Positions 7,230 to 16,497 are shown, numbered from the stretch's first letter. The stretch is DNA of 64,000 nucleotides from Paenibacillus sp. W2I17 (GCF_030815985.1 NZ_JAUSXM010000001.1:2356001-2420000); one strand, 5' to 3'. Notes: generated from the letters alone by a model not told the origin. A program made the numbers and translations.

Positions 7230-9161
7230 TCAAGACTTGCTCTGTTCAATCTGCTCTGCAAGTTCATTCAGAACGGTCCAGCGTTCCATCAATTCATCCA
7301 GATGACGTTCAGCCTCAACCTGCTCCGCCATCAACTCCTGCAGACGGGCAGAATCACTAAATGACTCTTCCATCTCTTTGTTAATCCGTACAAGATTGGC
7401 CTCAGCCTTCTCAATATTTTCATCAATCTGGTCGTATTCACGTTGCTCCTTGAAGCTGAATTTCAACTTCGGTTTAGCCGCTGACACAGCAGGCGTCGTT
7501 TTCTCCGATGACTGCCTCACCTTCGCCACTCCTGTGTCACTCTCTTGAGTAGCTCCGGGTGCATTTTTCAGCATCCATTCCGCATACTCACTGTAGTCGC
7601 CGACGTGTACACGTACAGCACCGTTGCCCTCAAAAGACAGCACTTTATCCACAGTACGATCAAGGAAATAGCGATCATGGGATACCACAAAAACAACACC
7701 CGGGAAATCGTCCAGATAGTCTTCAAGTACGGCGAGTGTCTGGATGTCCAGATCATTCGTCGGCTCATCCAGCAGCAATACATTCGGCGCAGCCATCAGC
7801 ACACGCAGCAGATACAGGCGACGCTTCTCTCCACCAGACAGACGCGAGATTGGCGTCCACTGGGATGCCGGAGTAAACAGGAATCGCTCCAGCATCTGGG
7901 ATGCTGTAATCAGAGAGCCATCGGCTGTTTTCACATTCTCGGCCACTTCCTTGATGTACTCAATGACACGAAGAGATTCGTCCATCTCCTGATGTTCCTG
8001 TGTAAAGTAGCCCAGATTGACCGTAGGACCAACGTCAACCACACCTGCATCGGGTTCCAGCTTGCCAGATATCATCTGTAACAACGTAGACTTACCACTA
8101 CCATTCGGTCCGACAATCCCTACCCGATCTCCAGGTACGGCAATATAACTCAGATCTTCGATCAGTTTGCGACCACCGACGGATTTGGAAAGATGCTCGA
8201 TCTCCAGAATCTTTTTCCCCAGACGCGTGGAGCCAACCGATACTTCCAATGAACCCGAGCGCTGGATTCCTTGTTGGTCTTTAAGTTGTTCGAACCGATC
8301 AATTCTCGCTTTTTGTTTCGTTGTCCGTGCCTTGGCACCGCGACGAATCCATGCGAGCTCTGTCCGAAGCAAGTTCTTGCGTTTCTGTTCGGAAGAGGCT
8401 TCCCGTTCTTCACGCTCTGCCTTCAGTTCAAGAAAACGTGTATAGTTGGCTTCATAGCGGAACAAACGACCATGATCCAATTCCAGCATGACATTCGCCA
8501 CACGATCCAGGAAATACCGATCATGCGTAATCATAAGCAGTGCGCCGCGGCGCTTCTGCAAGTACTGCTCGAGCCATACGACCGAATCATTATCAATATG
8601 GTTCGTCGGCTCATCCAGAATGAGCAGTTCACAAGGATGAATCAGCGCAGCAGCAAGTGCTACCCTTTTGCGTTGTCCACCAGACAATGTGCCCATCAGT
8701 GCATCGAATTGACGAATACCCAGTTTGGACAAAATGCTCTTCGCTTCGCTCTCCATCTGCCAGAGCTGAAGCTGCTCCATTTGCTGATTCAAACGTAATA
8801 ACCGCTCTTGCAACGCTGGATCTGACGAATTCAGCTCCAATAATTCCATCGTTTCCGTATATTCACGCACGGTTTTCATTTCCATGCTGTCACCTTCGAA
8901 TACTTGTTGCAGTACCGTATTATCTGGATTGAAGTCCGGATTTTGCGCCAGGAACTGAATACGTACATCATTACCGATCGAGATCTGTCCCGCGTCTGCA
9001 GGTTCCATACCAGATATTACACGCAAAAACGTGGATTTTCCGGTTCCATTTACCCCAACGACACCAATCTTGTCCTGATCAGCCATGCCAAATGAAGCGT
9101 CCTTGAACAATATTTTCTCGCCATAACTTTTTGCAATTTGTTCTACCGTCATTATGTTCAT
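7230..9161 (-). CDS. ABC-F family ATPase (Uup/YfmR-like)
   Basis: This 643-residue soluble protein carries two ABC domains and no membrane span. Walker A motifs are GVNGTGKST and GPNGSGKST, signature motifs LSGGQRKRVALA and LSGGEKRRLYLL, and Walker B motifs end LLILDEPTNHID and VLLLDEPTNDLD. The linker between the domains is the charged ABC-F interdomain helix region. The C-terminal 90 residues form a coiled coil (YDQIDENIEKAEANLVRINKEM), as in Uup and YfmR. Such proteins act on the ribosome in translation or quality control rather than in transport. The start at 9161 is the best of several; its ribosome site is weak. Confidence 0.93.
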   Translation of the reverse strand: MNIMTVEQIAKSYGEKILFKDASFGMADQDKIGVVGVNGTGKSTFLRVISGMEPADAGQISIGNDVRIQFLAQNPDFNPDNTVLQQVFEGDSMEMKTVREYTETMELLELNSSDPALQERLLRLNQQMEQLQLWQMESEAKSILSKLGIRQFDALMGTLSGGQRKRVALAAALIHPCELLILDEPTNHIDNDSVVWLEQYLQKRRGALLMITHDRYFLDRVANVMLELDHGRLFRYEANYTRFLELKAEREEREASSEQKRKNLLRTELAWIRRGAKARTTKQKARIDRFEQLKDQQGIQRSGSLEVSVGSTRLGKKILEIEHLSKSVGGRKLIEDLSYIAVPGDRVGIVGPNGSGKSTLLQMISGKLEPDAGVVDVGPTVNLGYFTQEHQEMDESLRVIEYIKEVAENVKTADGSLITASQMLERFLFTPASQWTPISRLSGGEKRRLYLLRVLMAAPNVLLLDEPTNDLDIQTLAVLEDYLDDFPGVVFVVSHDRYFLDRTVDKVLSFEGNGAVRVHVGDYSEYAEWMLKNAPGATQESDTGVAKVRQSSEKTTPAVSAAKPKLKFSFKEQREYDQIDENIEKAEANLVRINKEMEESFSDSARLQELMAEQVEAERHLDELMERWTVLNELAEQIEQSKS

Positions 9162-9220
9162 TGCTCGTACCCACTTCTCTGTAAAATAAAATTCAATATT
9201 ACTCGTACCCACACAAGCAC

Positions 9221-9799
9221 TTACGTTTTCAAAAAGGACCGACACCCATCCAGAAATAATGCTGCTGAGAAGGCAATTCGTTTGTTCAGATCTTCTTCGT
9301 TGAACTCTGGATTAAGCATAATATCCATCTTCAGACGATCCAGAATCCCAATGTACGATTTGGCTAATAAGACTGGCTCAGGTACACTTGCACTTTCCAG
9401 CACCTCGCACACCATGCTCATGTATTGATTCATAAATTCTTTCATAAATTGCATCAGATCCGGATCATTATTAGGTGCCATAAAAAAGAGCTTGGTATGA
9501 TTGCGACGCTCATAATAATACGTAAGGTGGGTCTTGGCTATTGCGCCAAGTTTATCACCTGTGTTCTCATGCGAGTTCAAAGCATATTCAAGACGACTGA
9601 TAAAACTGTTACAGTCCCGCTTGGATACTGCTACAAATAATTGTTCCTTACTTTTGAAATATAAATAAATGGTGCCTTTTGCGATGCCAGCTTCGTCTGC
9701 AATATCAGACATTTTTGTCTCATAAAAACCCTTCGAGCCAAAAATACCATAGGCTGCATCCAAAATAGCCTCCGATTTGTCTCCATGTACAGTGTTCAA
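9221..9799 (-). CDS. TetR family transcriptional regulator
   Basis: The protein has 192 residues. The N-terminal TetR helix-turn-helix is clear (ILDAAYGIFGSKGFYETKMSDIADEAGIAKGTIYLYFKSKEQLF, about residues 11-54). The C-terminal ligand-binding domain is not specific to any known inducer. The start is TTG with AGGAGGG upstream. It sits 60 bases ahead of the ABC-F gene on the same strand and could regulate itself and that gene, although ABC-F genes are seldom TetR targets. Confidence 0.92.
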   Translation of the reverse strand: MNTVHGDKSEAILDAAYGIFGSKGFYETKMSDIADEAGIAKGTIYLYFKSKEQLFVAVSKRDCNSFISRLEYALNSHENTGDKLGAIAKTHLTYYYERRNHTKLFFMAPNNDPDLMQFMKEFMNQYMSMVCEVLESASVPEPVLLAKSYIGILDRLKMDIMLNPEFNEEDLNKRIAFSAALFLDGCRSFLKT

Positions 9800-9812
9800 A
9801 TGTTACTCCCTC

Positions 9813-10622
9813 CTACAACGCCAAAATGTTACCCAATCCAATCGCCACACATCCGCCAATGACCGAGCTAAGCACGTTCACCAGGTCGTTACTCATCCAT
9901 GCCCAGCCACGAGCCCGAACCGTTGGATGCCCGCAATGTTCATGTACCTCAACTTCACGACCACACACGGTACAACGATACATCATCTGCACCGTTGCGC
10001 CCAGATAAGAATCGGCAAACGCCCCTGCCAATCCGCCTGCAAGGCCGACAAAAATCCAACTAAGCAGACCAAGCCCTTCTACCCCGGCGATCCAGGAAAA
10101 GAAAAATGTTCCCGCACCAATCAGAGCCCCGCCTACAGCTGCAGCAAAGGTACCGAGAAGTGAAACGCCTCCTGAGGCACCTGGAGTAAGTACCTTCCAC
10201 GTGAGAACAGAGCGCGGCGGCTTACGACTGAGACTCCCAATTTCGGTTGCCCATGTATCCGATGTAACGGTAGCCATTACACCAATGAAAGCATATCCCC
10301 ATGCCGGATGTGGAAATATCCAGTATCCCAGACACAGAAACATGCCCATCCCACCATTAGCCATCACTTGCCCAGCATCCCGATTTCCTGACTTGGCATA
10401 GGATTTCTCCAGCTCCTGCTTCCGATCTTTACGAAACCTGGAGAGCAACGTTGAAGTAATGAAAAACAACAATAACGTGCCAAACCAGAACAGGTTACCC
10501 GCTCCGTAATATATCGTTCCCATCATGATGGCTGCCAGGCAGCCAGACAAGGTTAGCGACTTTTTCGCATAGGCAGCACCTGCCACCATAGAAGCGCATA
10601 CGGCGCCAATAATCCAATCCAT
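9813..10622 (-). CDS. DUF92 family integral membrane protein
   Basis: This 269-residue protein with about six or seven membrane spans matches DUF92, the family containing plant phytyl-phosphate kinase VTE6 and mammalian TMEM19. Conserved pieces include NGGMGMFLCLGY, ATVTSDTWATEIG, PGASGGVSLLGT and AGAFADSYLGATVQ. A small cysteine/histidine cluster (YRCTVCGREVEVHEHCG) sits between the last spans. The bacterial role is not established; a prenyl or lipid phosphate kinase is one guess from the plant member. The ATG at 10622 is chosen because GGAG precedes it. It ends 13 bases before the TetR gene start, so the two are likely cotranscribed. Confidence 0.85.
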   Translation of the reverse strand: MDWIIGAVCASMVAGAAYAKKSLTLSGCLAAIMMGTIYYGAGNLFWFGTLLLFFITSTLLSRFRKDRKQELEKSYAKSGNRDAGQVMANGGMGMFLCLGYWIFPHPAWGYAFIGVMATVTSDTWATEIGSLSRKPPRSVLTWKVLTPGASGGVSLLGTFAAAVGGALIGAGTFFFSWIAGVEGLGLLSWIFVGLAGGLAGAFADSYLGATVQMMYRCTVCGREVEVHEHCGHPTVRARGWAWMSNDLVNVLSSVIGGCVAIGLGNILAL

Positions 10623-10733
10623 AATGTCTCCTGCATGCAGCATATGTACAGCCCGCATGACGTTTATTGTATTTTTGAAATTCAATTATACCACGGTTTG
10701 ATCCCAATGCCGAAACTCCTTACGCCAGCACAC

Positions 10734-10776
10734 AAAAAACCTGTTTTGGCCTCGTGTAGAAGTGCCAAAACAGGTT
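10734..10776 (-). terminator. Terminator of the marR-arylsulfotransferase-ABC operon
   Basis: AACCTGTTTTGGC (10738-10750) and GCCAAAACAGGTT (10764-10776) form a perfect 13-bp stem, followed leftward by TTTT. Confidence 0.9.
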
Positions 10777-10850
10777 ATTGATCAAACGTTAAAACAAGAT
10801 AACTTCCCTTTTCAAGTTACGTCTGGAATTCGGTGTTCCCAGGTTCTGTT

Positions 10851-11624
10851 TCAGACCCGCTTCGCTCCTCCAATGACCCCATATCGGTAGAGTACTCTGC
10901 GACCAAACCAGTTAAACAATCGATCCGTCAGGAATCCCATAAAACCCAGGGAAATCAGCCCGACAAAGATCCAATCTGTTCGGAAAAAGAGTCTGGAGTT
11001 CCAGATTAAGTAACCCACTCCCTCATTCGAGGCAATCATCTCAGCACCGATTATGGCCATATACGAGGTTCCCATCGCCAGTCGCACACCTGTGAAGATA
11101 TACGGGGTTGTCGCCGGAACAATCACATGCAGCAGAATCTGCCGTTCATTGGCTCCCATACTGCGGGCCGACCGGATTTTGTCTTCTTCAACGGAGAGTA
11201 CACCTGTCAGTGTATTCAACACAACAATGAAGAAGGTTGCGTACATAATGAGCGCGATCTTGGATTGCTCACCAATTCCGAACCACACCAGAAATAAGGT
11301 AATAAAGGCGATCGGCGGGATAAAACGTATAAAGTTAAGGAACGGTTCGGCGAACAGCCGGATGAGATGAACTTTGCCAATAATCAGCCCTACCGGAATA
11401 GCAATGATACTTCCGAGTACCCAGCCCGCCAGTACACGAGTGAAACTGATTCCGATATACTCCATCAGCGTACCGTCAGCTATCAGTTCGCGTGCTCCCA
11501 GGATCGTGTGCCACGGACCAGGGATTACGTCAGGCCCATAGATAAGGGCACCAAGCTGCCAGATTAAGATGACCGTTACCCATAGAAGCGGGATAGACAC
11601 CCATTTTTTCTCCAACCATTTCAT
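10851..11624 (-). CDS. ABC transporter permease (SsuC/TauC type)
   Basis: This 257-residue membrane protein of the BPD_transp_1 type has six predicted spans. The cytoplasmic EAA loop that contacts the ATPase reads ARSMGANERQILLHVIVPATTPYIFTGVRLAMG. The closest known relatives carry aliphatic sulfonates, taurine or nitrate. The start is the ATG at 11624 with GGTGA upstream; a GTG four codons earlier is possible. It is the last gene of a five-gene leftward operon ending at the terminator near 10750. Confidence 0.92.
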   Translation of the reverse strand: MKWLEKKWVSIPLLWVTVILIWQLGALIYGPDVIPGPWHTILGARELIADGTLMEYIGISFTRVLAGWVLGSIIAIPVGLIIGKVHLIRLFAEPFLNFIRFIPPIAFITLFLVWFGIGEQSKIALIMYATFFIVVLNTLTGVLSVEEDKIRSARSMGANERQILLHVIVPATTPYIFTGVRLAMGTSYMAIIGAEMIASNEGVGYLIWNSRLFFRTDWIFVGLISLGFMGFLTDRLFNWFGRRVLYRYGVIGGAKRV

Positions 11625-11641
11625 CTTACATATCACCTCAG

Positions 11642-12417
11642 TTATTCTTCAAAGTGGCCTTGAATTCGGTCATACAGGGTGTTGAACTCAGACGAGGCGA
11701 TGTTCCTTGGGTAAGGTAACGTGTTGTGGTAAATATCCGTTATATTCGAAGACGGACCTACAGACATAATGCCTATGCGCTCACCCAGCAATAACGCCTC
11801 CTGAATATCGTGTGTGACAAAGATAACGGTTTTATGTGTTTCTTTCCAAATATTAACCAGTTCCTTCTGCATGGTCCGCCGCGTCATTGCGTCCAGCGCA
11901 CCGAATGGCTCATCCATCAGCAAGATCGCCGAGTCATTCGCAAGTACCCGGGCCAATTGAACCCGCTGCTTCATGCCACCAGAGAGTTCTTTCGGGAATT
12001 TCCCCTCATGAGCACTCAGTCCCACAAGCTGGATGTATCGATCAGAGATCTCACGTCGTTGTGTCTTAGGTACCTTGGACATTCGAAGTCCGAATTCAAC
12101 ATTTTCCCTCACCGTTAGCCATGGAAAGAGAGAAGAATCCGCCTGCTGGAATACCATTGCCCGATCCCTGCCCGGTCTGTCGATCTCCTTGTTGTCTACC
12201 TTGAGCTGTCCGCCCGACTTGGAGATAAAGCCAGCGATCATATTCAGCAGCGTTGACTTCCCACACCCACTGGGACCAAGCAGGACAAAGAACTCTCCTC
12301 CCTTGATAACCAGATCGACATCCTTAATGATATAATGCACATCCCCATTGGTCGGGGCATGATACGTTTTCCGAAGCTGTTCAATATGAATGGTATGCTG
12401 AGTTGCAGGTAAGGACA
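11642..12417 (-). CDS. ABC transporter ATP-binding protein (SsuB/TauB type)
   Basis: This 258-residue cytoplasmic ATPase carries Walker A GPSGCGKST, Q-loop VFQQADSSLFPW, signature LSGGMKQRVQLARVL, Walker B ILLMDEPFGALD and switch histidine VTHD. It energises the permease next to it (17 bases downstream). The family transports sulfonates, taurine, nitrate or thiamine precursors. The ATG at 12417 has GGGAGG nine bases upstream. Confidence 0.94.
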
Positions 12418-12445
12418 TAACGGACACCTCCCATTTGAATAAGAA

Positions 12446-13474
12446 TTATTTACTGTATGTCACTTTTTTCGGCAACGCCTGTTGGAGAGAAGTCAGGTCG
12501 AGTTTGGTGTCGAGATCAAAATCCTGTTCGATGATTCCGGTGTCCACCATATATTGCTTCTGACCTGCCAAACTATCATAAGCAGCCTGCGTAAATCCAA
12601 CTTCCCATGGATTGATCGGAAGGTCTTTCAACGTGGCATCTTTAGGCTGTTTGGTCTCTTGATACATCAGATCGGCAACCTCTTCAGGATGCGCTTGGGC
12701 ATACGTGGATGCTTCATCCAGCGCCGCAAGGAAGTCACTTATCTTTTCAGGGTTTGCCTGGATGAATTCATTACTTGATACCAGTCCCATACCAAGGCGT
12801 ATAGGGGTCTGAGACATATCCGTCAGCTGATGTACTCCTTCGAGTGCATCGAATTTATCGGTTAACGCGGAACCTATAACCCAAGCGGCATCAAGGTCTC
12901 CCTGTTTCAGTGCGATGTAGGCTTCATCAAAAGCCCCCTGACCAATTTGCGTCACATCACTCAGCGCCACTCCCTGATCTTTCAAATATTCATCCCATAG
13001 ATACGGAATAAATGTGCCTCGAATGAAACTCACTTTCTTGCCCTTCAAATCCGCTCCACTCTGAATATCCTCCCTTGCATACAGCTTCCAGGCGGCTGCC
13101 GCTTCATCCGTAGTCTGACCTGCGGAAGCGACGACTGAATATTCCCCTTTAGCCAAAGCATTTAATACAGGGAAGTCCGCCCCGTACGCAATATCTACCT
13201 GTTTGATAAATAGTGCATTTACACCTTCAGCCGGTGAGCCAAACGTAATACTCTCTGCATCAATGCCCCGTTTTTCAAAGAAACCTTTGGCAATGGCTAC
13301 CCTGAACGTTGGGTTCGTACTTGTATCTGCAATTCGAATTTTTACATTATCGGTATTCTTGCCGGTAGCGTCTTTTGCTCCAGATCCTGCTGCGTTTGAA
13401 CTGCATCCGGATAATAGGAGTGCCGTAGCCAGGAATAATATCAATACGCCTGTAATTATGGATGGTTTTCTCAC
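12446..13474 (-). CDS. ABC substrate-binding lipoprotein (SsuA/NMT1-like)
   Basis: This 342-residue exported lipoprotein begins VRKPSIITGVLILFLATALLLSGCSS, a signal peptide ending in lipobox LLSGC. The mature part fits the NMT1/SsuA periplasmic-binding fold (TFRVAIAKGFFEKRGIDAE, VDIAYGADFPVLNALAKGEYSVVASAG, WVIGSALTDKF). It should bind a small substrate outside the membrane and pass it to the permease. GTG at 13474 is preferred because GGGGTG lies ahead of it; an ATG nine codons upstream has no ribosome site. The neighbouring arylsulfotransferase suggests a sulfonate or sulfate ester as ligand, which is inference. Confidence 0.9.
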   Translation of the reverse strand: MRKPSIITGVLILFLATALLLSGCSSNAAGSGAKDATGKNTDNVKIRIADTSTNPTFRVAIAKGFFEKRGIDAESITFGSPAEGVNALFIKQVDIAYGADFPVLNALAKGEYSVVASAGQTTDEAAAAWKLYAREDIQSGADLKGKKVSFIRGTFIPYLWDEYLKDQGVALSDVTQIGQGAFDEAYIALKQGDLDAAWVIGSALTDKFDALEGVHQLTDMSQTPIRLGMGLVSSNEFIQANPEKISDFLAALDEASTYAQAHPEEVADLMYQETKQPKDATLKDLPINPWEVGFTQAAYDSLAGQKQYMVDTGIIEQDFDLDTKLDLTSLQQALPKKVTYSK

Positions 13475-13513
13475 AATATACACCCCATTCGATCTAGTCA
13501 TGATTCTTGACGC

Positions 13514-14962
13514 TTAACCGCCCGACTTGCCTTCATCCGACGTTGCCACACAGGCTGCACCCTCCACAAATGGAAGAGTTGTCTCTACGCTCACGATGGA
13601 TGCAGAACCTTTAGGTGCTGCTCCCGGCACCCTGTAGTTGGAGACATCAATGGCTTCGATCGCAACTTCCTGCGGCTTCTCCAACTGTGGAACCCACTGA
13701 TAAGGAACTCGATATGAGCGATAGACCATATTGGTATTCCGCCCATCCGTGTACGGGGAGACATACTCCCAGACCAGCTCATGCTCCGCTGTGACTTCGA
13801 ACAATCGGCCATTGGAACCTTCGGTTATCAGGGTGTTGCCGTTAGGTAAACGCTGGGCGGAACTGATGTATGGGCTATAAAATTTATAAGAATCCGTCGG
13901 AACCGAGAAACCTGCTTCTGCCGAGGTATACTGCCAGACAATCTCCAGGGTGACCGGGTTAATCTCCAGTACACGGGAGTGATCCCGAATCGCATGTTTC
14001 AATCCAAATGGAGAAGCCGGATTTGGGAGGCCATAACCTGCCCAGCCGCCATTGTCGAATACGAGCAAGTTCCCTTCTCCCGGTAGACCTTGGGGAATGA
14101 TATGTGCATGATGCTGCCCGATAATTGTGCCGATGTGTTTCACTTCAGGTGAAGCATAGTCTGGCCCTAATCTCCACACGATCTTTCCACTCTGTCTGTC
14201 TGTAATGGCGATAATGTTGGCCTCTCTGGCATCCCAGATAATATTGTCGGGGTGGAACCGTTCGTCTCCTTCTTCATAGAAACGGTTGGGTCCGACATAA
14301 GAAGCAGAATTAATATGTAACCAGTCACCAACGCCACCACCCAGATGACCGAAAGAACGTGTATTCGGATCACGGAACAGGACATTTCGAGCAGCTTCAT
14401 CAAAACCTAATTCTTCAAAATGTTCGTTAGGCAGCCACTCCCAGAGTACCTTCCCCTCCCAATCGACTTCTATAATGGCATCATCAAGCAATGGCTTATC
14501 TGAAATTTGCGGGTTACTCACATTTTTGTGAGCCAGAATAAGTGTTTTGCCACTCTTCGTCTTTGGTGCAAGGCCAGGTGCATAATAACCTACCGGATTC
14601 CCCTCACGCTGATAATCATGATGCTGGCGGGCATACCATAATGGCTCATACCCCGGATCTTCGATGTGTTCGTAGCTGTTGTATTTCCATACAATGTTGC
14701 CGTCCCAATCCACCTGAACCAGATCGACATTATCCTGAATACCGAACTTCGGATCTCTCCGACCCGTGCTGCCCAGCACGTAGCCGCCAGGTAATATTTT
14801 GGCCGGAAAACCTAACAATCCTTTCCACAGGTGAACCTCCTTGCCATTCATATCGATCAATACTACGCCTTCCTCACCTGCCTGATAGACGGTATAACCG
14901 CCCCAAGCCTTATCCGGATTGTATAACGTCGCTCCAGTTGGATATATTGTTGAGTGTCCCAT
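13514..14962 (-). CDS. Arylsulfotransferase family (ASST) protein
   Basis: This 482-residue protein is built of repeated beta-propeller-like strands with W/D-rich turns (VQVDWDGNIVWKYNSYEH, IEVDWEGKVLWEWLPNEH, LEINPVTLEIVWQYTSAEA, FEVTAEHELVWEYVSP), matching the arylsulfotransferase (ASST) superfamily. Candidate active-site histidines lie in ARQHHDYQ and GQHHAHIIPQG. PAPS-independent ASST enzymes move sulfate between phenolic compounds. Unlike the periplasmic enterobacterial enzyme it has no signal peptide. It lies between marR and the SsuA-like gene, so it probably works on a sulfated aromatic compound inside the cell. Confidence 0.85.
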   Translation of the reverse strand: MGHSTIYPTGATLYNPDKAWGGYTVYQAGEEGVVLIDMNGKEVHLWKGLLGFPAKILPGGYVLGSTGRRDPKFGIQDNVDLVQVDWDGNIVWKYNSYEHIEDPGYEPLWYARQHHDYQREGNPVGYYAPGLAPKTKSGKTLILAHKNVSNPQISDKPLLDDAIIEVDWEGKVLWEWLPNEHFEELGFDEAARNVLFRDPNTRSFGHLGGGVGDWLHINSASYVGPNRFYEEGDERFHPDNIIWDAREANIIAITDRQSGKIVWRLGPDYASPEVKHIGTIIGQHHAHIIPQGLPGEGNLLVFDNGGWAGYGLPNPASPFGLKHAIRDHSRVLEINPVTLEIVWQYTSAEAGFSVPTDSYKFYSPYISSAQRLPNGNTLITEGSNGRLFEVTAEHELVWEYVSPYTDGRNTNMVYRSYRVPYQWVPQLEKPQEVAIEAIDVSNYRVPGAAPKGSASIVSVETTLPFVEGAACVATSDEGKSGG

Positions 14963-15021
14963 TGATCATCTCTCCCCTAGAATGTTTGTGGTATATCAAA
15001 TGTCGTTACTTTGACCCAACC

Positions 15022-15579
15022 TCAATAACTGAGATAGTTCCTCTTCCCGGTATTTTCCCGCTGCTTCTGCTCAAGGTTACTTGTGGAGGACCGATCATGT
15101 TCTTGTATCCCGTTGCTCTCCGCCAATTCCAGCACCGTGTCCGAGAACCCCTCCAGATTCGCTACTACCCGCTCGTAGAATTGACTTTGCTGCTCCAGTT
15201 CCTCACTCGTAAAACCCTCAAACAGAAGCGTGATACATCGGGCACCGATGTTGCTGTTTCTCGCATACATCTCCCGCCCGCTGGATGTGATGTCCAGTAA
15301 AACCGTCCGGCGATCGTCTTCCTTTCTTCTGCGGATGGTGAGTCCCTTTTTCTCCAGCTTATCGGTCAGAGCTGTAATGGCACCCGATGTGAAGTCCAAT
15401 TGTTCTGCCAGATCTCCAAGCCGCTGTTCTCCCTCACGAATGATTTTGTGCAGGATAAGCATACCTGGCAGGCTGATACCTTCTACAGAGATGCGGTCCC
15501 GCTCTTTGACGAATCGTCTGACCATTTTGCGAAATAACCAATCCGTCCGCTCCAACGCTTCCCAGTCTCTATCGCTCAT
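15022..15579 (-). CDS. MarR family transcriptional regulator
   Basis: This 185-residue winged-helix regulator has helices and wing in LGDLAEQLDFTSGAITALTDKLEKKGLTIRRRKEDDRRTVLLDIT, with the family's DxR motif (DDRR) in the wing. The ATG at 15579 has AAGGAGG upstream. It is the first gene of the leftward operon with arylsulfotransferase and the ABC importer, so it most likely represses that operon and is released by an aromatic or sulfated ligand. A palindrome just downstream of the -10 box could be its operator. The C-terminal tail is polar and unusually long. Confidence 0.93.
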   Translation of the reverse strand: MSDRDWEALERTDWLFRKMVRRFVKERDRISVEGISLPGMLILHKIIREGEQRLGDLAEQLDFTSGAITALTDKLEKKGLTIRRRKEDDRRTVLLDITSSGREMYARNSNIGARCITLLFEGFTSEELEQQSQFYERVVANLEGFSDTVLELAESNGIQEHDRSSTSNLEQKQRENTGKRNYLSY

Positions 15580-15619
15580 TTCATAACCTCCTTGATCGTT
15601 TGAAGCTTCAACAGCGAAC

Positions 15620-15670
15620 AAAAAAAGGCCCCCGAGGACATTCCTTAGAGGAGTAGTCCCGGGAGCCTTT
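15620..15670 (-). terminator. Leader terminator (candidate attenuator) upstream of marR
   Basis: On the minus strand AAAGGC...GGGAC and GTCC...GCCTTT form about 15 base pairs with one bulge, followed by seven T. It lies about 100 bases after the predicted transcription start and 40 bases before the marR ATG. No leftward gene lies upstream to be terminated, so it probably ends part of the operon's own transcripts. No known riboswitch class is recognised. Confidence 0.75.
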
Positions 15671-15705
15671 GGTGGTCCAATCAGCTCAATGCAGTTTTCA
15701 GTTCA

Positions 15706-15744
15706 AATTATTTCACTGTTCATTTAATGAGTATTAAAATAATT
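15706..15744 (-). promoter_or_regulatory. Candidate MarR operator
   Basis: Palindrome TTTAAT-GAGT-ATTAAA (15723-15738) overlaps one arm of a wider inverted repeat AATTATTT (15706-15713) / AAATAATT (15737-15744). It lies immediately downstream of the -10 box, where binding would block transcription. Confidence 0.5.
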
Positions 15745-15750
15745 GAGATT

Positions 15751-15780
15751 ATCATATAACCAACTAACCCAACCTGTCAA
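15751..15780 (-). promoter_or_regulatory. Promoter of the marR operon
   Basis: A consensus TTGACA (15775-15780, minus strand) and TATGAT (15751-15756) are separated by 18 bases. Confidence 0.7.
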
Positions 15781-15967
15781 GTGTGAATTATATTAGTGAT
15801 CTTTTCTTTTTGCAGCCATTCTCCGCTAGGTTGAAATTACTTATCCTGTTTTAAGTTTCACTTCAGGTTTCCCGTTTACACTATTCTTAGATCGAAACAT
15901 CAACAACTACATCTACGACAAGCTACGATTCAGTTCGTACTCAACTACAGAAATGAGGATTATCCAT

Positions 15968-16375
15968 ATGAACATGAAAAGAGTCATTATTATAGGCACA
16001 ATGATTGTCACCATGTCCTTCGCCGGAACAGCCTGGGGCCAGTCTGCCATCTCTCCCATACCTACTGCTAAATGGTCCATCGTTGACTTGGACACTCGTG
16101 AGGGAAGCAGCGACGAGCTGCTCAGCGCTCTGAATCAGGCTTCAGAAGCGGATCTCTATCAGGAACTTTACAGCAGCAAATCACTGAGGACAATTACGGA
16201 AGAAAATAACGGGAATTTGGATGAGGTCATTGCTATACAAGTAAGACAGCTCAGAGAGCAGTTGGATGAACGGCTCGCAAATGGAAGTATCAGCTCGGAG
16301 CAACATGCTGCACAACAAGCTGAACTGGAAGAGTTGGTCACACAGAGCGCAAATACAGCATACAGCTTGGCTTAA
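15968..16375 (+). CDS. Small exported protein, possibly YckD-like
   Basis: This 135-residue protein starts MNMKRVIIIGTMIVTMSFAGTAWG, a signal peptide with a likely cut near AWG-QS. The rest is helical and acidic, with the region DEVIAIQVRQLREQLDERLANGSISSEQH resembling the short helical domain of exported YckD/DUF2680 proteins; that link is tentative. The ATG at 15968 is preferred over one at 15953 because GAGGA lies eight bases upstream. The function is unknown. It is monocistronic, ending at the shared terminator near 16445. Confidence 0.7.
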   Translation: MNMKRVIIIGTMIVTMSFAGTAWGQSAISPIPTAKWSIVDLDTREGSSDELLSALNQASEADLYQELYSSKSLRTITEENNGNLDEVIAIQVRQLREQLDERLANGSISSEQHAAQQAELEELVTQSANTAYSLA

Positions 16376-16431
16376 ATTAGTAGCGTATCCGTACGATGAA
16401 GGTATAAACATATATCCACGATAGCACGACA

Positions 16432-16458
16432 AAAAGGAGCGTATACACGCCCCTTTCT
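16432..16458. terminator. Bidirectional terminator
   Basis: An AGG-GCG/CGC-CCT-type hairpin around a GTATAC core has AAAAA on one side and TTTC on the other. It ends both the small exported gene and the leftward FAH gene. Confidence 0.7.
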
Positions 16459-16497
16459 TGTAACCTATTCATCTCAAGCAGTTATGATGTGTAATCC

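Noticed and set aside
7545..8798. Several rightward reading frames opposite the ABC-F gene
   Set aside because: They lack ribosome sites and protein-like composition and lie exactly across the coding ABC-F frame.
15620..15750. S-box (SAM) riboswitch in the marR leader
   Set aside because: The conserved S-box core is not present; only a terminator hairpin is clear.
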